Assembly: GCF_019703515.2 (NCBI RefSeq)
Contig: NC_059373.1
Coordinates: forward strand, 14,892,281-14,956,280
DNA: 64,000 bases
Reading direction: 5' to 3'
Origin: Myxocyprinus asiaticus
Taxonomy: Eukaryota > Chordata > Actinopteri > Cypriniformes > Catostomidae
The position numbers were made by a program, and so were the translations under genes. Below the pieces are notes generated by a model. The model was not told where the DNA came from. It made no database searches and was given only the letters and a program-made list of their open reading frames with translations. Below are positions 1 through 11,989 of the stretch, in pieces. Numbering within the stretch: position 1 is the stretch's first letter; each line of letters starts with the position of its first letter.

Positions 1-252
1 AATTTGCGCTGATCTAAGCTGGTCTTTGCAGCAGTGATGACTCTCTAATTGTGATAGCAGTCCAACACAGGGTGCGTAATGGGTAGTTGTTTACTCTGCA
101 ATCATCAGAGCTCTTTGTGCACTTAGACCCTGTAAAGAGGCTGGATTGTTTGGAGAAGCTCTAATCTGCTCTTTTGTTTACTACCTGTTGAGAGAACTGC
201 TCTTTATTAGCTAAAGCATTAGTCACTTCTAAGGAAATGTTTCGGAGTAGCA

Positions 253-1108
253 TACCGTATTTTCCGAAAATAAAGTCGCACCTGAATACAAATCGCATCG
301 TGTCAAAATTGTGCTGTTGAGAGAAAAAAAACACAGATAGATCGCATCTGTGTATAAGTTGCACTGACAGAGGGTGCAGGCGGCAGGCATTAGGAGCCGG
401 GAGCAGCCATCCGTTCAGCAGCATGTCAGACCCGCTCCAGCATGAAGATTACCTCAGCATCTACGCATCGTATCACTGCGTATTTTAATCTGGAGTATTT
501 GCTCAAAGTAATCATGTGTAACAGCTTTTAATTTTCTGCTTATGTTTCATTAAAAAAAAAAACATGACAAATAAGCCACTTCTGTTGTAATTCTATTTTG
601 TGCACAAATAAACAGCTTTTAGTCTGTAAGTAAAGTAGTACGCCTGCCGTATTCTATTAATTCATTAACGTTAGCGATGGTCTATCTGTGGATGTTTCTT
701 ATAGCTTATATTTGCAATCCTCTTTCTTACAGTATGCTCTATCCTGTTCACTGACTGAATGTTTTTACTACGAGTTGAGTGGATGGAACGTCATTTTATG
801 GGCATGTGAGGAGTTGTTTGTCAGCGTTAGAAAGATAATGTTATGATGGACAAAATATTTAAACTGGTTGCATAAAGCACTTTATAAAGGAGTAAAATTC
901 TGAATAGGCTACTTTAAAATGCTACTACCATCACTATGAGTGTTGTTTTCATCTGTTTGTGTGTAAGCATATGTGTTTTATTGTGTAGCGTGTTTGACTG
1001 GCCGGTTTCGCAGAACAAAAATTATGTATGTAAGTCGCTTTGGACTATAAGTCGCAGGACCTTTCAGATGATGAAAAAAACGCGATTTATATTCCGGAAT
1101 ATACAGTA
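253..1108. repeat. Degraded TIR-bounded DNA element
   Basis: The left end TACCGTATTTTCCG and the right end, which reads TACTGTATATTCCG on the minus strand, form imperfect terminal inverted repeats. Both ends are followed internally by ATAAGTCGC-like motifs (about 271 and 1030-1060). I recognise this as a common fish repeat type but cannot name it. The ends begin and finish with TA, compatible with Tc1/mariner-type insertion. No transposase frame is present. Confidence 0.42.
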
Positions 1109-1448
1109 CTACCATACTACTTTTACTGTTGCTGCAGTATATACAGTAGTATGTATTTTGTGCACAGTATGCACATTTACTGTATGCACAGAATACCTGG
1201 ATGACCTACTACATTTGCCAAAACGAGCAGTATACAACAGAGTGAACAGCCCTTAATAATTAAAAATAAAAAAATATATATTTCCAGGAAAAAAACTGGA
1301 TGCCACTTGTTGAATTTAACATGCAACGTGATGAGATCATGTGAGTAGCCTACAATGTAGCATACTACTGTTTGAGAAGTTTATCCTGGATTAATGCCTG
1401 TTTCACTTACACATTTTTTTTAAACAGTAGGTAGTATACAATATATAC

Positions 1449-1916
1449 CATACCTGCCAACATCGGATTGAAAAATAGGGAGATTTTGTTTTTTTTTTTT
1501 TAGCACAATATGTGGACTTTTCAGATGGTCCCTTACCATACCCTCTACAGTATTGGCACATTTCAGCACAATGTGTAGACTTTTCAGACAACCCTCTACC
1601 CACTGTATGAAAAAATGTCCAACTTATTTCAATGTTAAATTAACGATCTGGAATGATTTCACCTAAATAGCTTATGGGACAAATCCTGTAATGATTCGGT
1701 ACAAGATACGTCATTTCATTTTGAAATACGAGACGATCCCATATTTTACGGGACGGGTGGTGGCAATCCTACCTGAGGTCTAAAACATTCTCATGAGCAA
1801 AGTATGGATGTGGACAATTCTGATTTTATCAGGAGAAATTGTAAATCGGGAGTACAGCGGGAGGAGGAGTGGAAAAACGGGAGAAACCCGGTAAAATCGG
1901 AAGTGTTGGCAGGCAT
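1449..1916. repeat. Short TIR element (CCTGCCAACA ends)
   Basis: CATACCTGCCAACATCGGATT-like sequence at about 1449 is mirrored at about 1900-1916 by CGGAAGTGTTGGCAGGCATG. The interior is AT-rich and non-coding, with phrases such as TACGGGACGGG that recur in fish repeats. This is a probable non-autonomous DNA transposon, possibly hAT-like, but a clear target-site duplication was not found. Confidence 0.45.
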
Positions 1917-1920
1917 GATG

Positions 1921-3493
1921 TATTCCATAAGTTTTCTGTAAGTTGTTTTCCTTTTCGAACATAGCCTAAGTGTGTGTGTGTCTCGGATTCTGTGAGAAAA
2001 TGAGAGGGGGGATTGGTTTATATGCAAAGTGTGTTTACAATCACGTGTATGGATGTGTTTGTATGCAGTAGCTTTGGCCCACAGCCGTCCCCCACTGTGT
2101 GTGTTCTTCCTCTGTCTTCTCTAGTGTATTTTAATAAAGTCATTTACTTACAAATAGTGGAACAAATAAATCATTTAACAGTATTTTGTCTCCAAGAGCA
2201 AATAAACTGCATTCTTGCACATTTACCAGTGCTAAGCGTGGAACACAGCCAGTGCTGCTGGGATATCTGTTAGTTTGTGTGTGTGTAAGTGTGTTTGACC
2301 TGAAATAAAGTGTATGAGTCATATGTACTATATTTATGGTACTGTTATGGTGCCTTTTTAGAATTTTTTGGGGCTTGCCAGTGTTCGTTTGTATTCACTT
2401 TCATTATGGAAAAGAGCAGCTAGGACATTTAACTAAACTTTTCCTTTTGTATTTCACAGAAGAAAGAATGAAAGATAGAAAAAAAGCCGTACAGGTTTGG
2501 ATCATATTGAGGTTAAGTAAATGATGAAAGAATTTTCATTTTTGAGTGGATTATTCCTTTTATGAATTGTGTATATGTGTTTGAATTTTGAATCAGTCTG
2601 AATAGGATCACTTTCATTAATGTATTCAGATCCAACAAAATGAGACTGTTTGTTAAAGACACAGATCGCAAAGCAATTTCCACAAGCAGGGTCTCTGAGT
2701 CTGACTGTGTGTGTTTGGGTGCTCCTGCTAAGTAAATTTAGGCACAGTTAAACATAGATGCCTGCAGGTAAGTGTCTGCTGTAATCTATGTTCTTGCGTG
2801 GCACACACTGTGTGCGTGTGTGTTTGTGTATGCGCACAGGCATATGCTCACTACAGTGTAACCTGCAGACGCTTCGCAGACGTACTTCCGACATCTACCC
2901 TCTCCTGGGGGAAATTGTGTAAAATATTTAAAATGAAGTATGGAGGAAATCCTTGTAGGAGGCAAAGAGGAACTAATCGAACAGAGTCTTGCCAGAGACA
3001 TCCTGGGTAAACTGTTCCATATCTCTCTCCATAAACCTCTCACTTTTTCTCCTTCATTTGCTCTACTTTTCAGATTTCCTGTTTCAGGGTGCTACTTCCT
3101 GTCAAGTTTTCTGGTCCCAATGCAGTGTGTTCAACATAAATGAAGTCTCTCTCTCTCTAACCTACATACTAGCCAAATACTGCACAGTATATGCTGTTTA
3201 TGGCCTACTATAAAAAACACATTAAGCAACGGTAACTGTTTTACAACAGCAGAATGCTACATTGTTTTCGCATGACCTCACTGTTTTTTACAAGACTTAG
3301 TGGCGTCCAGTTATCATCTTGGATCATCTATATTTTGAATTTTAAATCAATTTTAGAGAAAACATTTGGCAGTCCAATTACTGTAAATGATGAGTCAAGA
3401 AAGATGTTAAAAATCATGGCTGATATTACTTCTGGTTAATTCATAACCCTGGAAAGTCAAGTTGAGCTGCAGAAATCGTAGGAGTAGCATATT
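1921..3493. other. No gene seen; includes one MITE half (about 2455-2562)
   Basis: AT-rich sequence with short TG runs and only small random open frames. From about 2455 to 2562 there is one arm of the palindromic TTAA-type MITE found repeatedly in this window: an arm ending in a GTAAATGATGAAAGAATTT-like stretch and TTCATTTTTGAGTGGA. Nothing else is recognised. Confidence 0.5.
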
Positions 3494-3515
3494 TGTATGT
3501 ATGTATGTATGTATG

Positions 3516-3596
<81 letters not shown>

Positions 3597-3716
3597 GTCT
3601 ATCTGTATGTCTGTCTATCTGTCTGTCTGTCTGTCACTTTTTCTTATCTATCACTTTTTATTATCTGTCTATCTATCTATCTATCTGTCTATCTATTTAT
3701 CTATCTATCTGTCTAT

Positions 3717-3749
<33 letters not shown>

Positions 3750-3759
3750 TGTCTATCTG
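3494..3759. repeat. Compound tetranucleotide microsatellite (TATG, TATC, TGTC, TGCC)
   Basis: Starts with about six TATG units, passes into about 20 or more TATC units, then mixed TGTC and TATC blocks and about seven TGCC units. It is open in three frames, giving Tyr/Leu/Ser/Ile-rich peptides of about 90-105 residues that are artefacts of the repeat, not genes. Confidence 0.97.
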
Positions 3760-4043
3760 ATGCAGTGACTAGAGATTAAAGCTGTCTCACACACATGCAC
3801 AGATGGGGTGTGTCCTGTCATTTTTGACAGACAGCCACGAGTGGATGGCTCATCTTCAACTCTCATTCATTGCAGAGGAGCAAAGGTCATGTGTAAATCA
3901 CTCTCTCACTTCCTCTCTCCCTCTCTTCCACACACCCTCTGTCTTGCTCTTGCTGTTTGCAGGATTAGATGTTTAATCTGGCTTGTGTTGACTGTGTGTA
4001 TGTATCAGCATACAATGCAGCTCAGGGGCAAAACCATTCAATT

Positions 4044-4106
4044 AAAGAGAGAGAGAGAGAGACAAAAAGAGAAAGAGAGAGAGAGAGATGGGGGGGGGGG
4101 GGGGGG
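4044..4106. repeat. GA microsatellite followed by a run of 17 G
   Basis: Interrupted GA repeats at 4044-4089 lead directly into 17 consecutive G at 4090-4106. Length is likely to be variable or uncertain in the assembly. Confidence 0.95.
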
Positions 4107-5174
4107 ATGGTTGCCCAGGTGGTTGAGGCAGAAGGATATTTTAGATCTCCATTCAAAAGATTAAAAGCCATAATTTTCAATAATCTACAAGTACTGAATC
4201 CAAGAACACATGTAGGACATTTTAAATACCTACAAGCTTTTATTTTGACAAGAGCTGTTATTTTTGACATCCTGGTCTTAAATTAAGCTCAGTGAATTTT
4301 CAAAGCTGACAGTTTTCTCAGTGATTTTCTTTTAGGCAATATTATAAGTCCCTCCGTTTAAGCGTGATTACACAGGAGACCAAAATAAAAGCACATACCC
4401 ACAATGGAAATGTATACGGGCACTCACTGGGTGTGCCTCGAAAGGCTATTTCTGGTTCTGTGGCCCTACAATCTGTTATTATCAGAACCATTGTGACCAA
4501 ATGTTACTCAATTTACATCACCTTACTCACTTTAAGTCACACTCCCTCATTTGAAAGAGAGAGAACAAGAGAGTTAGCAGCACAGTATGTCTCTGCCTTC
4601 TTCCTATATCTCTGGTACTACTATAGATAAAATGTACATTTACAAACACTCAGCAAAAAAACTTAAGGCACCCTAAAAATAGAGCTGTTTTAGATAAAAG
4701 CTTCATACAAATTGACTAGAAAATGACCAAAATTGCTCCAGGGAGGGAGATGAAACACCAGGAATGGCCCTTCTGAAGATTTCCATCATTTTGGTGGATC
4801 AGGACATCATTTATGGACCCTGTATAATTACCACCTCAAAGATTAAAACACAACCGAATGTACAGTATGTTAATGATATACAGTTCATTCAAACAGAATC
4901 ATTAGCAGTTTTTATAGGTTTAATAAAAAGGTGTTAGTTGAGCAAGTTTGTCTGCAACTTTTCCAACATGATCACACAGGAAATCAACATGCGGCTTCCG
5001 AACTTTCACGTACCCTGAAATCGCCCCAACCTCCCCAATAACTGACAAGCACTATCCCCATCAGTTATTTTTGCATAAATTCCAACATATTCACCTTTCC
5101 CTGTGCCACTACAAGCAATCAATCAATTGCGCAAACAATCTTTGCAACACGAGTTCTGGTCCTGTTGGAACCAT
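4107..5174. other. No gene seen
   Basis: AT-rich sequence with no convincing coding frame. The stretch around 4650-4820 (AGCAAAAAAACTTAAGGC, then CATCATTTTGGTGGATCA) resembles decayed transposon sequence, but I could not place both ends. Confidence 0.4.
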
Positions 5175-5226
5175 GAAGTAATTACGTTCACATAAACAAT
5201 GAAGTAATTACGTTCACATAAACAAT
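5175..5226. repeat. Two tandem copies of a 26-bp unit
   Basis: The unit beginning GAAGTAATTACGTTCACATA occurs at 5175 and again at 5201 without any difference that I can see, so this is a recent local duplication. Confidence 0.95.
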
Positions 5227-5619
5227 GATGAGTGTGATTTGGTGGTTGCACTTCTGCTTTAAAATTTAATTTTACTCCACTGACGATTAGGTTTAGGGTT
5301 GGGTGTTTGAGTTAGTGAATAGGGTTAGTAAAATATTCATTACTGTTGACTGTATCATGTCATTTACAACTAAAAATACAACTTGCCTTTGGCGCCCCCA
5401 TGTGGACAGTTCACCTCAAAAACAGTTCCAGCTTCCAATTTTCTGTAAGCACAGACCGATTTCAGCAGCAGATCTTTCTGCCTTACTGTTGCTAAATTCA
5501 CAGTGTGGTAAGTCTGACTTCTCATACCAGTAGATCAATTTATCTCAGAAATTTCTCTGGGGCTCAGCCACCCTAATGCCCAAAGTATGCTTCATTCAGA
5601 CGTGGACGCTTAGGACAGG

Positions 5620-6038
5620 TGACGCAAATTCCCTATCTGTCACTCACTCGACGTTGTGTCGATGTAGTGACACAAGGGGTCGCTCTTGGGAGCCCCAAAC
5701 ACCTCTGATCTTTGAGAAAAGGCCAATGGGAATTGGCGAGTGGAATTTGCATGCCACTCCCTCGAACATACGGGTATAAAAGGAGCTGGCTCGCAACCAC
5801 TCATTCAGATTTTTTCTTCAGAGCTGAGAGGTGTTCATTCATTGAATTCATTCATTGAATTCCACTGCCGTTCCATTCACCTCTGCGTATGCTGTTGGAT
5901 ATATGCCGCATTTCAGCGATTTCTCCCCCTCGTACACAAATAAGTGCAGAGAACGCCCCTGGGCGCTTCGACAGCTAAAAGAGAGTATATATATTCTAAT
6001 AATAAAAGAGTATATTTTCCTCTAAAAGAGTGGCACTG
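5620..6038 (+). mobile_element. Retroelement terminal/promoter region (DIRS- or LTR-type)
   Basis: The stretch runs from CACTCACTCGACGTTGTGTC through GACACAAGGGGTCGCTC and AGCCCCAAACACCTCTGA to a TATA-type promoter, GGGTATAAAAGG at about 5769, and ends with A-rich sequence before the first gag codon. I recognise this arrangement from abundant fish retroelements whose gag follows in the same orientation. The assignment to DIRS rather than Gypsy is tentative, since no tyrosine recombinase or integrase is present. The terminal boundary at the left is not clear. Confidence 0.55.
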
Positions 6039-6716
6039 ATGGAGAGCGTCTTTTTAAAGATGACTTTCCATCTGTGTATATTTCCTGGTTGCGGTCGTTA
6101 CCTCTGACGGCCACGATTGCTGCCTCACGTGTCTGGGCTACAGCCACGCTGAGACAGCATTTGTGGATGGCTCATGCTCTCACTGCGAGAGCATAACCAT
6201 GGCAACGCTGCGGTCACGGCTTTCCTTCTTAAAGGGGAAAGCCACTCCAGCCGCTCCCCGCCCTGGTCCTTCTACCTACGGATACGAGGCCGCGTCAGTT
6301 AGTGCTGGGGGTGATTTGGGGACCCCAATGGGAGTGGTTCCATCGGGTAATCCCCCACGGACCTCCCATTCCCTAGTATGCTCGTTTGCCCCGGTTGAGT
6401 TTTGGGATGAGGCAGGTGGCTCGCCCCAGGGCGAGTTTGATGTCTCATTCGGGGCTTGAGAGCAGGATGAGCTCTCGATCGCTGCATCGGAGAGTGGGCT
6501 GATCCAGTCGAACGCAGAGGACTCGACTGGGCTCCAGTGAGCGTCGAGCTTGAGTGGAACCCTCCACCCTGCCCTGAGCCCTTGTGGCTTGATGATTGGT
6601 TCCTGGGCTCAGTGCGCCGCTCACGGCTGCGCCCCGCCCTGGTTCCATTCTTCCCGGAGGTGCACGAGGAGCAGTCGTGAAGTCGTGGCAGGCAACTTTT
6701 ACTGCCTGGACCCGAC
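6039..6716 (+). pseudogene. Broken gag-like ORF of a DIRS-type retroelement
   Basis: An ATG at 6039 opens a frame (MESVFLKM) that needs one frameshift near 6100 to reach the CSHCESITMATLRSRLSFLKG segment (open from 6163). An in-frame TGA at 6457 follows, then [12 protein letters not shown] in the same frame. A further frame change brings [10 protein letters not shown] and SWQATFTA at about 6635-6715. These Cys/His and [13 protein letters not shown] motifs match gag proteins of fish DIRS-like elements as I remember them. The sequence stops abruptly at about 6716 where LINE sequence begins; polymerase and recombinase genes are missing. It is a truncated, inactive copy. Confidence 0.55.
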
Positions 6717-7831
6717 CTGCTTGACAGGAAGTCTAGGATCCAGCTGCACAGCGAGCTGTTTAAGCCCAGAGCCCGGAGTTTCACATCAAGCTTGGAGGGC
6801 ACTATGGTGTTGAATGCTGAGCTGTAGTCTACAAACAGCATTCTCACATAAGTGTTCCTTTTTTCCAGGTGGGAGAAAGCAGTGTGTAGTGTAGATGCAA
6901 TGGCATCATCAGTGGAGTGGTTGTTGCGATAAGCAAACTGCAATGGGTCCAGTGAGGGAGGCAGCACAGAGCAGATGTAATCTCTGATTAGTCTCTCAAA
7001 GCATTTGCTGATGATGGGGGTCAGAGCAACAGGACACCAGTCATTTAAGCAAGTGATTTTGGATTGCTTTGGTACAGGCACAATGGTGGACATTTTGAAA
7101 CATGTGGGGACCACAGACAAGGAGAGGGAAAGGTTGAAAATGTCCGTAAAAACACCAGCCAGTTGGTTCGCGCACGCTCTGATGACGCAGCCCGGAATGC
7201 CGTCTGGACCTGCGGCTTTACGGATATTCACCCATCGGAAGGATCGGGTTACATCCGCTACAGAGACGGAGAGTGAACTAACCTCTGTAGCTTCGGCCGC
7301 GAGAGCTCTCTCCGCGAAGGCGGTGTTAGTGATCAGACCTACCACCATTGTATCATCAGCAAACTTAATGATGGCATTGGAGCTATGTGTTGCCACACAG
7401 TCATGTGTGTACAGGGAATACAGGAGTGGGCTGAGAACACAGCCCTGTGGGGCTCCAGTGTTGCGGGTCAGTGATGAGGAGATGTTACTGCCCATTCTAA
7501 CCACCTGGCGTCTGCTTGACAGGAAGTCCAGGATCCAGCTGAACAGCGAGCTGTTTAAGCCCAGAGCCCGGAGTTTCACATCAAGCTTGGAGGGCACTAT
7601 GGTGTTGAATGCTGACCACAGACAAGGAGAGGGAAAGGTTGAAAATGTCCGTAAAAACACCAGCCAGTTGGTTCGCGCACACTCTGATGACGCGGCCTGG
7701 AATGCCGTCTGGACCCGCGGCTTTACGGATATTCACCCGTCGGAAGGATCGGGTTACATCCGCTACAGAGACAGAGAGTGAACTAACCTCTGAAGCTTTG
7801 GCCACGAGAGCTCTCTCTATGAGGGTGGTGT
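6717..7831 (-). pseudogene. L2-clade LINE reverse-transcriptase segments, tandemly duplicated and deleted
   Basis: Read on the minus strand, this encodes pieces of a non-LTR reverse transcriptase: finger region [14 protein letters not shown], then [26 protein letters not shown], motif [34 protein letters not shown] and the catalytic-type KFADDT. The order is abnormal. The catalytic FADD part (about 7330-7512) is followed by a second copy of the N-terminal part rather than by the thumb. Plus-strand 6718-6820 matches 7513-7615 (offset 795) and 7111-7326 matches 7616-7831 (offset 505), so the right-hand copy lacks about 290 bp. The left copy ends inside motif A/B (LDFLSSR) where the retroelement fragment begins. 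A 453-residue open frame spans the rearrangement, but it is not a functional protein. Confidence 0.85.
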
Positions 7832-7844
7832 TATTTCCCTCGAA

Positions 7845-9164
7845 ACGAGCATAAATGTATTAGCTTATTATTGGTCGGAACAACATCCTCTACGCACTTT
7901 CTGATGAAACACATTATGCTATCAGTGTAAAGCTCGATGCGGACCGGAACATCTCCCAGTCTGCATGATCAAAACAGTCTTGTAGCATAGAGTCTGATTG
8001 GTCCGACCAGCACTGGATTGTTCTGAGGGTGGGTGCTTCCTGTTTCAGTTTCTGCCTGTAAGCGGGCAGAAGCAGAACGGAAGAGTGGTCCGATTTGCCA
8101 AATGGTGGGCGGTGGAGGGATCTGTAGCCATCCCGGAAGGGAGAGTAGCAATGGTCCAAAACCCGGTCCCCTCATGTGTTGAAACTGATGTGTTGGTAGT
8201 ATTTCGGTGCTATTGACTTGAAGTTGGCTTTGTTAAAGTCCCCGGTCACAATGAACGCAGCCTCAGGGTGTGCTGTTTCCTGCTTGCTTATACTCCCATA
8301 CAGTTCCTTAAGTGCTCGGTCTGTGTCAGCTTGTGGCGGGATGTACACAGCTGTGATAATGACCGCTGTGAATTCCCTCGGTAGCCAGAATGGTCGACAC
8401 AGAAGCATGAGAAATTCCAGATTAGGAGAGCAGAAAGACCAAATAGAATGTACGTTCCTCTGATCACACCAGGATTTGTTGATCATAAAACATACACCAC
8501 CACCTCTGCTTTTACCTGAGAGGTCTTTCGCTCTGTCCGCTCGGTGCATGGAGAACCCCGCGGGTTTGATGGCTGAGTCTGGAATCTCCGCAGACATCCA
8601 AGTTTCTGTATGGAAGATAGTGCAGCAGTCCCTCGTCTCTCGTTGGAAAGAGATCCGCGCTCTCAGCTCGCAGAGCTTGTTGTCCAGAGACTGAACATTT
8701 GCCAGTAGAATACTGGGTAACGGGGGTCGATTTGCGTGACATCTTACTCTGATGAGAACGGCGGCTCTATTTCCCCTTTTCCTTCTGCGTTTCTGCGGCC
8801 GGGCTGCCCAGACAAAGGGCTCCGCTGGCGTGTTTATAAACAGCGGGTCGGCATTGAGGAATTTGAAGTCCGGTTTACGGTGTGTAATTGCAGAACCAAT
8901 GTCCAGAAGTGTTTGTCTATCATAGACAATAAGGCAGACAACATCCAAGACGAAAAACATAAGAATTGTAAACAAAACAAACAAAAAACTACAATGTTGT
9001 GTCAGAGCTCGCAACGCACCAGCCATAATCTGTGCCATCTTGAGTGCCTTTATGGGTCTAAACTCCTGAAGAGAAATAGTCCGGTATCTTACAGCAGTCG
9101 TAGCGCGCCAACCGCCTGTCAGATGGAGTATCCTTTGAAAGGCTCGTAGACGCTGAACATTCAC
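7845..9164 (-). pseudogene. L2-clade LINE endonuclease (APE-type) portion of ORF2
   Basis: The minus-strand frame 9164-8172 encodes an apurinic-type endonuclease: SILLANVQSLDNKL (metal-site Asn), HTETWMSAEIPDSA (catalytic Glu), SRGGGVCFMINKSWC, AVYIPPQADTD and IVTGDFNKANF. The frame is broken and resumes at 8159-7914 with LDHCYSPFRD-like sequence, GKSDHSSVLLLPAYRQKLK and FDHADWEMFR, then FIRKCVEDVVPT near 7880. The linker between endonuclease and polymerase is deleted at about 7835-7850. Known: this endonuclease nicks target DNA for target-primed reverse transcription. The orientation is the same as ext1c. The 5' edge is near 9180. Confidence 0.85.
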
Positions 9165-9180
9165 GTCAAAATCTAAGTAT

Positions 9181-10990
9181 ACTTTGGGCTTAAGGCTAAA
9201 ATCCTTGAATCGCCCCCTCAGTGGAATTCAAGCTGAAACTATCCACTTACAGAAAAGTAGTAGAAGGAAAGAGGGATAGAAGGATGGGAAAAGGAAGGGA
9301 AATTGGGATCAGAGGAAAAGAAAATGTGTGTGAGAGAAAGAAAACAGTGGACCAATGAAAATCTCATTAAAAGAAATGTCTTATTATAAGAGTAACTAGA
9401 ACCCTAGCCTGTAAAATGCACAAACATACACATAATCATTCACTCTTTCTGTTTTGGTTCCTCACTTCTTACTCCTTCAGCTGAAACTTTTCAACAACTT
9501 TGAATAGTGTTATGTAATGGTAAGAACCAAATGTTGTTAAAAATAATGGGACATCCTTATGATGTTTTTAGTATTTCATAAATTCTCACAATGTAAAGAG
9601 AAAAAGGTTTTAGTGCATTATTGTAGGTACATCGTTTATACTATGTCGATTTTTTAGTTAAAACTGAATAAGAAGTTGCCAAATTAAGTTTTCAAATTTT
9701 CAGGAATATTAGGCTAACTTTTAACTAATTTTCTTCTCACATTAAGAAAACTGGACATCTTCACGTTCCCACAACCACAATATAATGTTTGGAAGCCGTT
9801 CTCCATTTCTCTCTCTCAGTCTGAGTAATTTTTGTTTCTGCTGCGCCAAACCCTGAATATTTTGGTTTATGTGTGAGTGTGTGCCCACACAGATGTTTTA
9901 ATCTGATTGTACATCTGACTGAGGTTCTTCTTTTACTACACAACAGCATGATAAGCCTATCTCTTCTCACCTTCTGTCTGTCACTCCCTCACACACATAC
10001 ACACACACTCCAGACAGCTTTGGCTAGAGTCCCAGAGCCCTGTGTGAACACAGACCTTTCACCCTGCCTGCTTTATGAGTCATACAGCAATGCAGTGACA
10101 CTGAGAGCAGTCATATTAGCTCCTGCTTCTAACACCTTCATCTGTTATCAGCCTGCAGCACATATTTACACCACCACTATCGGCTCCTGTTCACTGCGTG
10201 TGTGTTTTAAAGGGGTCATATTGTGGGAAACAGGATTTTCTCTTGCTATTTTGAAATAAAGAGTTTGATACTATGAAGACATTCTCTAACGATCACAAAG
10301 CAAAGCTCCCTCAGCAGTCCACCTCAGGACAGATCACTTGCAGAAAACAAAGCTGCAAAAATGGCTAGCCGAAATTGAGAAATAGGTCATTGAAAAATCA
10401 TCATGGTAATAGTATCACAGCCATGAGTACATTTATATTTGAACACCCACATTTACATATCAATGTCTATTTTCAATGCTGTTACTCATTTCACATGTGA
10501 AAAGGATAGTCAATCATAAAAGAGGTAATTTACTTATAGAAGTCTTAAAGTTACAGTAGCAAAAAGTTTTAGAAAGATTGTGAAAAATAATTGTGGAAAA
10601 TAGTTAATTATTAGAGGAAACGAAAATTTAGAATATGGACGCTTTAAACATTATTGCATTTGTATAAGTTTGCAGTTGTTTATCACCAATCTAATGTCAT
10701 TGCTTGACAACAATGCCACCAAAAATGCCCCCACAATTAAAAAATGCCATTGTAATGAATTATTTTTTTCTTCTTTGTTACATCTGGTACAGTTCTTCAT
10801 ATTCTATTATAATCATCATTATACATATTATGGCATAACATTTGTATTAATGATTTAGAGGAAACATTGCCACTTAATAAAAAAAGTTAAATTCTGACAC
10901 TGATAATGGCTCTTTTTTATGTGTGTGCATACAACTCCTTCCTTCCTCTTTCTCTGTAAAGCTTTTATTTTCTATCATGCTTCATTCATA
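9181..10990. other. No gene seen
   Basis: AT-rich unrecognised sequence, including a purine-rich patch at 9255-9345. At 10207-10210 a TTAA is followed by AGGGGTCATATTG, which resembles the end of a TTAA-targeting element, but no matching right end was found. Open frames here are short and unconvincing. Confidence 0.45.

Positions 10991-11018
<28 letters not shown>
10991..11018. repeat. C run plus CA microsatellite
   Basis: Fourteen C residues are followed directly by CA dinucleotides. Confidence 0.95.
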
Positions 11019-11021
<3 letters not shown>

Positions 11022-11682
11022 TGATAAAAACCAATTAATATTACCACACAAAATAATAAAAATTATTCATAGTCAGAGACATTTTTGTGAAACAGGCCCC
11101 TCTTTGATGTGTGTTTATATTACAGTACATACAATATGATGGGCTCAAACAGACTGAATTATTAAGGTTTACAGTATTTAGACATCAGATCACAAGCACA
11201 GTGGCAAAGAGAGCATTTATGCCAATGCAAGTTTGGATAAACGGAGAATGAGATGCAAGGTAAAATAAAACTTAGACATAGAGGCAAAAAGCCTGTTCCT
11301 GAAAAATAAAGACTGAGGAAAGAGAGAAAGATTTGGGAAAAAAATAAGCAGAGACAGAGAGGGAGAGTAGAGTGCAGAGATGTTTGAGAACATCTCGGTT
11401 CTTACTGGTTAAAAAAATCACTGTTGAATTATTTATTGTACATTTACACATCAATGACCGTCTGTCTGTCTCTCTCCCTCTTCTTCCATATTGCTCTTTT
11501 TTCACATGAAATTGATGTTGGTTCTCAAATCTGTTTTCAGAGGGGCTGAGTGTGTGCCTGAGAATTGTCTTACTCTGTGTGTGCATGTGTGGTTATATGG
11601 CTGTGGAATGTGTAAGAGAGTCTGCTGTGTGTATAGAGAGAGCATATACTGTATATATACAGTATACTGTATATAATTTCTC

Positions 11683-11900
11683 AGTATTTAGTAGTCTCCC
11701 TTTTGCTTTAATGACAGCATTCACTCAAACTGGCATTGGCCCCATACGTTTGTGTAAAACCTGATGATCCATGTTATCTCAGAATTATTTGAGAATGTTC
11801 CAGAGATCATCTTGTGTGTTTCAGCAGAAGCAAGGAAATCTGACCTTTTGTACAGAGGAGTTAACATGTCACTGTGACCTAGAAATAGTGCAGAATCTTA
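11683..11900. repeat. Probable Tc1/mariner-type MITE fragment
   Basis: The stretch with TTGCTTTAATGACAGCATTC, a GGCATTGGCCCCATACG-like phrase and ATGTTCCAGAGATCATC resembles the interior of short Tc1-type elements. Neither terminal repeat is intact, so the limits are approximate. To its left is a palindromic TATACTGTATATATACAGTA stretch at about 11646. Confidence 0.35.
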
Positions 11901-11989
11901 AATATTTAATCTTCATTTTAAATCAAATGTTTCATTTGTTATACGTTTTACAAAATCCTACACACTTTCTTTATTTTCAGGTTTAAATT

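Noticed and set aside
3462..3779. Three overlapping plus-strand open frames with [15 protein letters not shown] peptides
   Set aside because: They are translations of the TATC/TGTC/TGCC microsatellite in all three phases.
7005..7781. 258-codon plus-strand open frame
   Set aside because: It is the antisense shadow of the LINE reverse-transcriptase segments on the minus strand; no own family motif.
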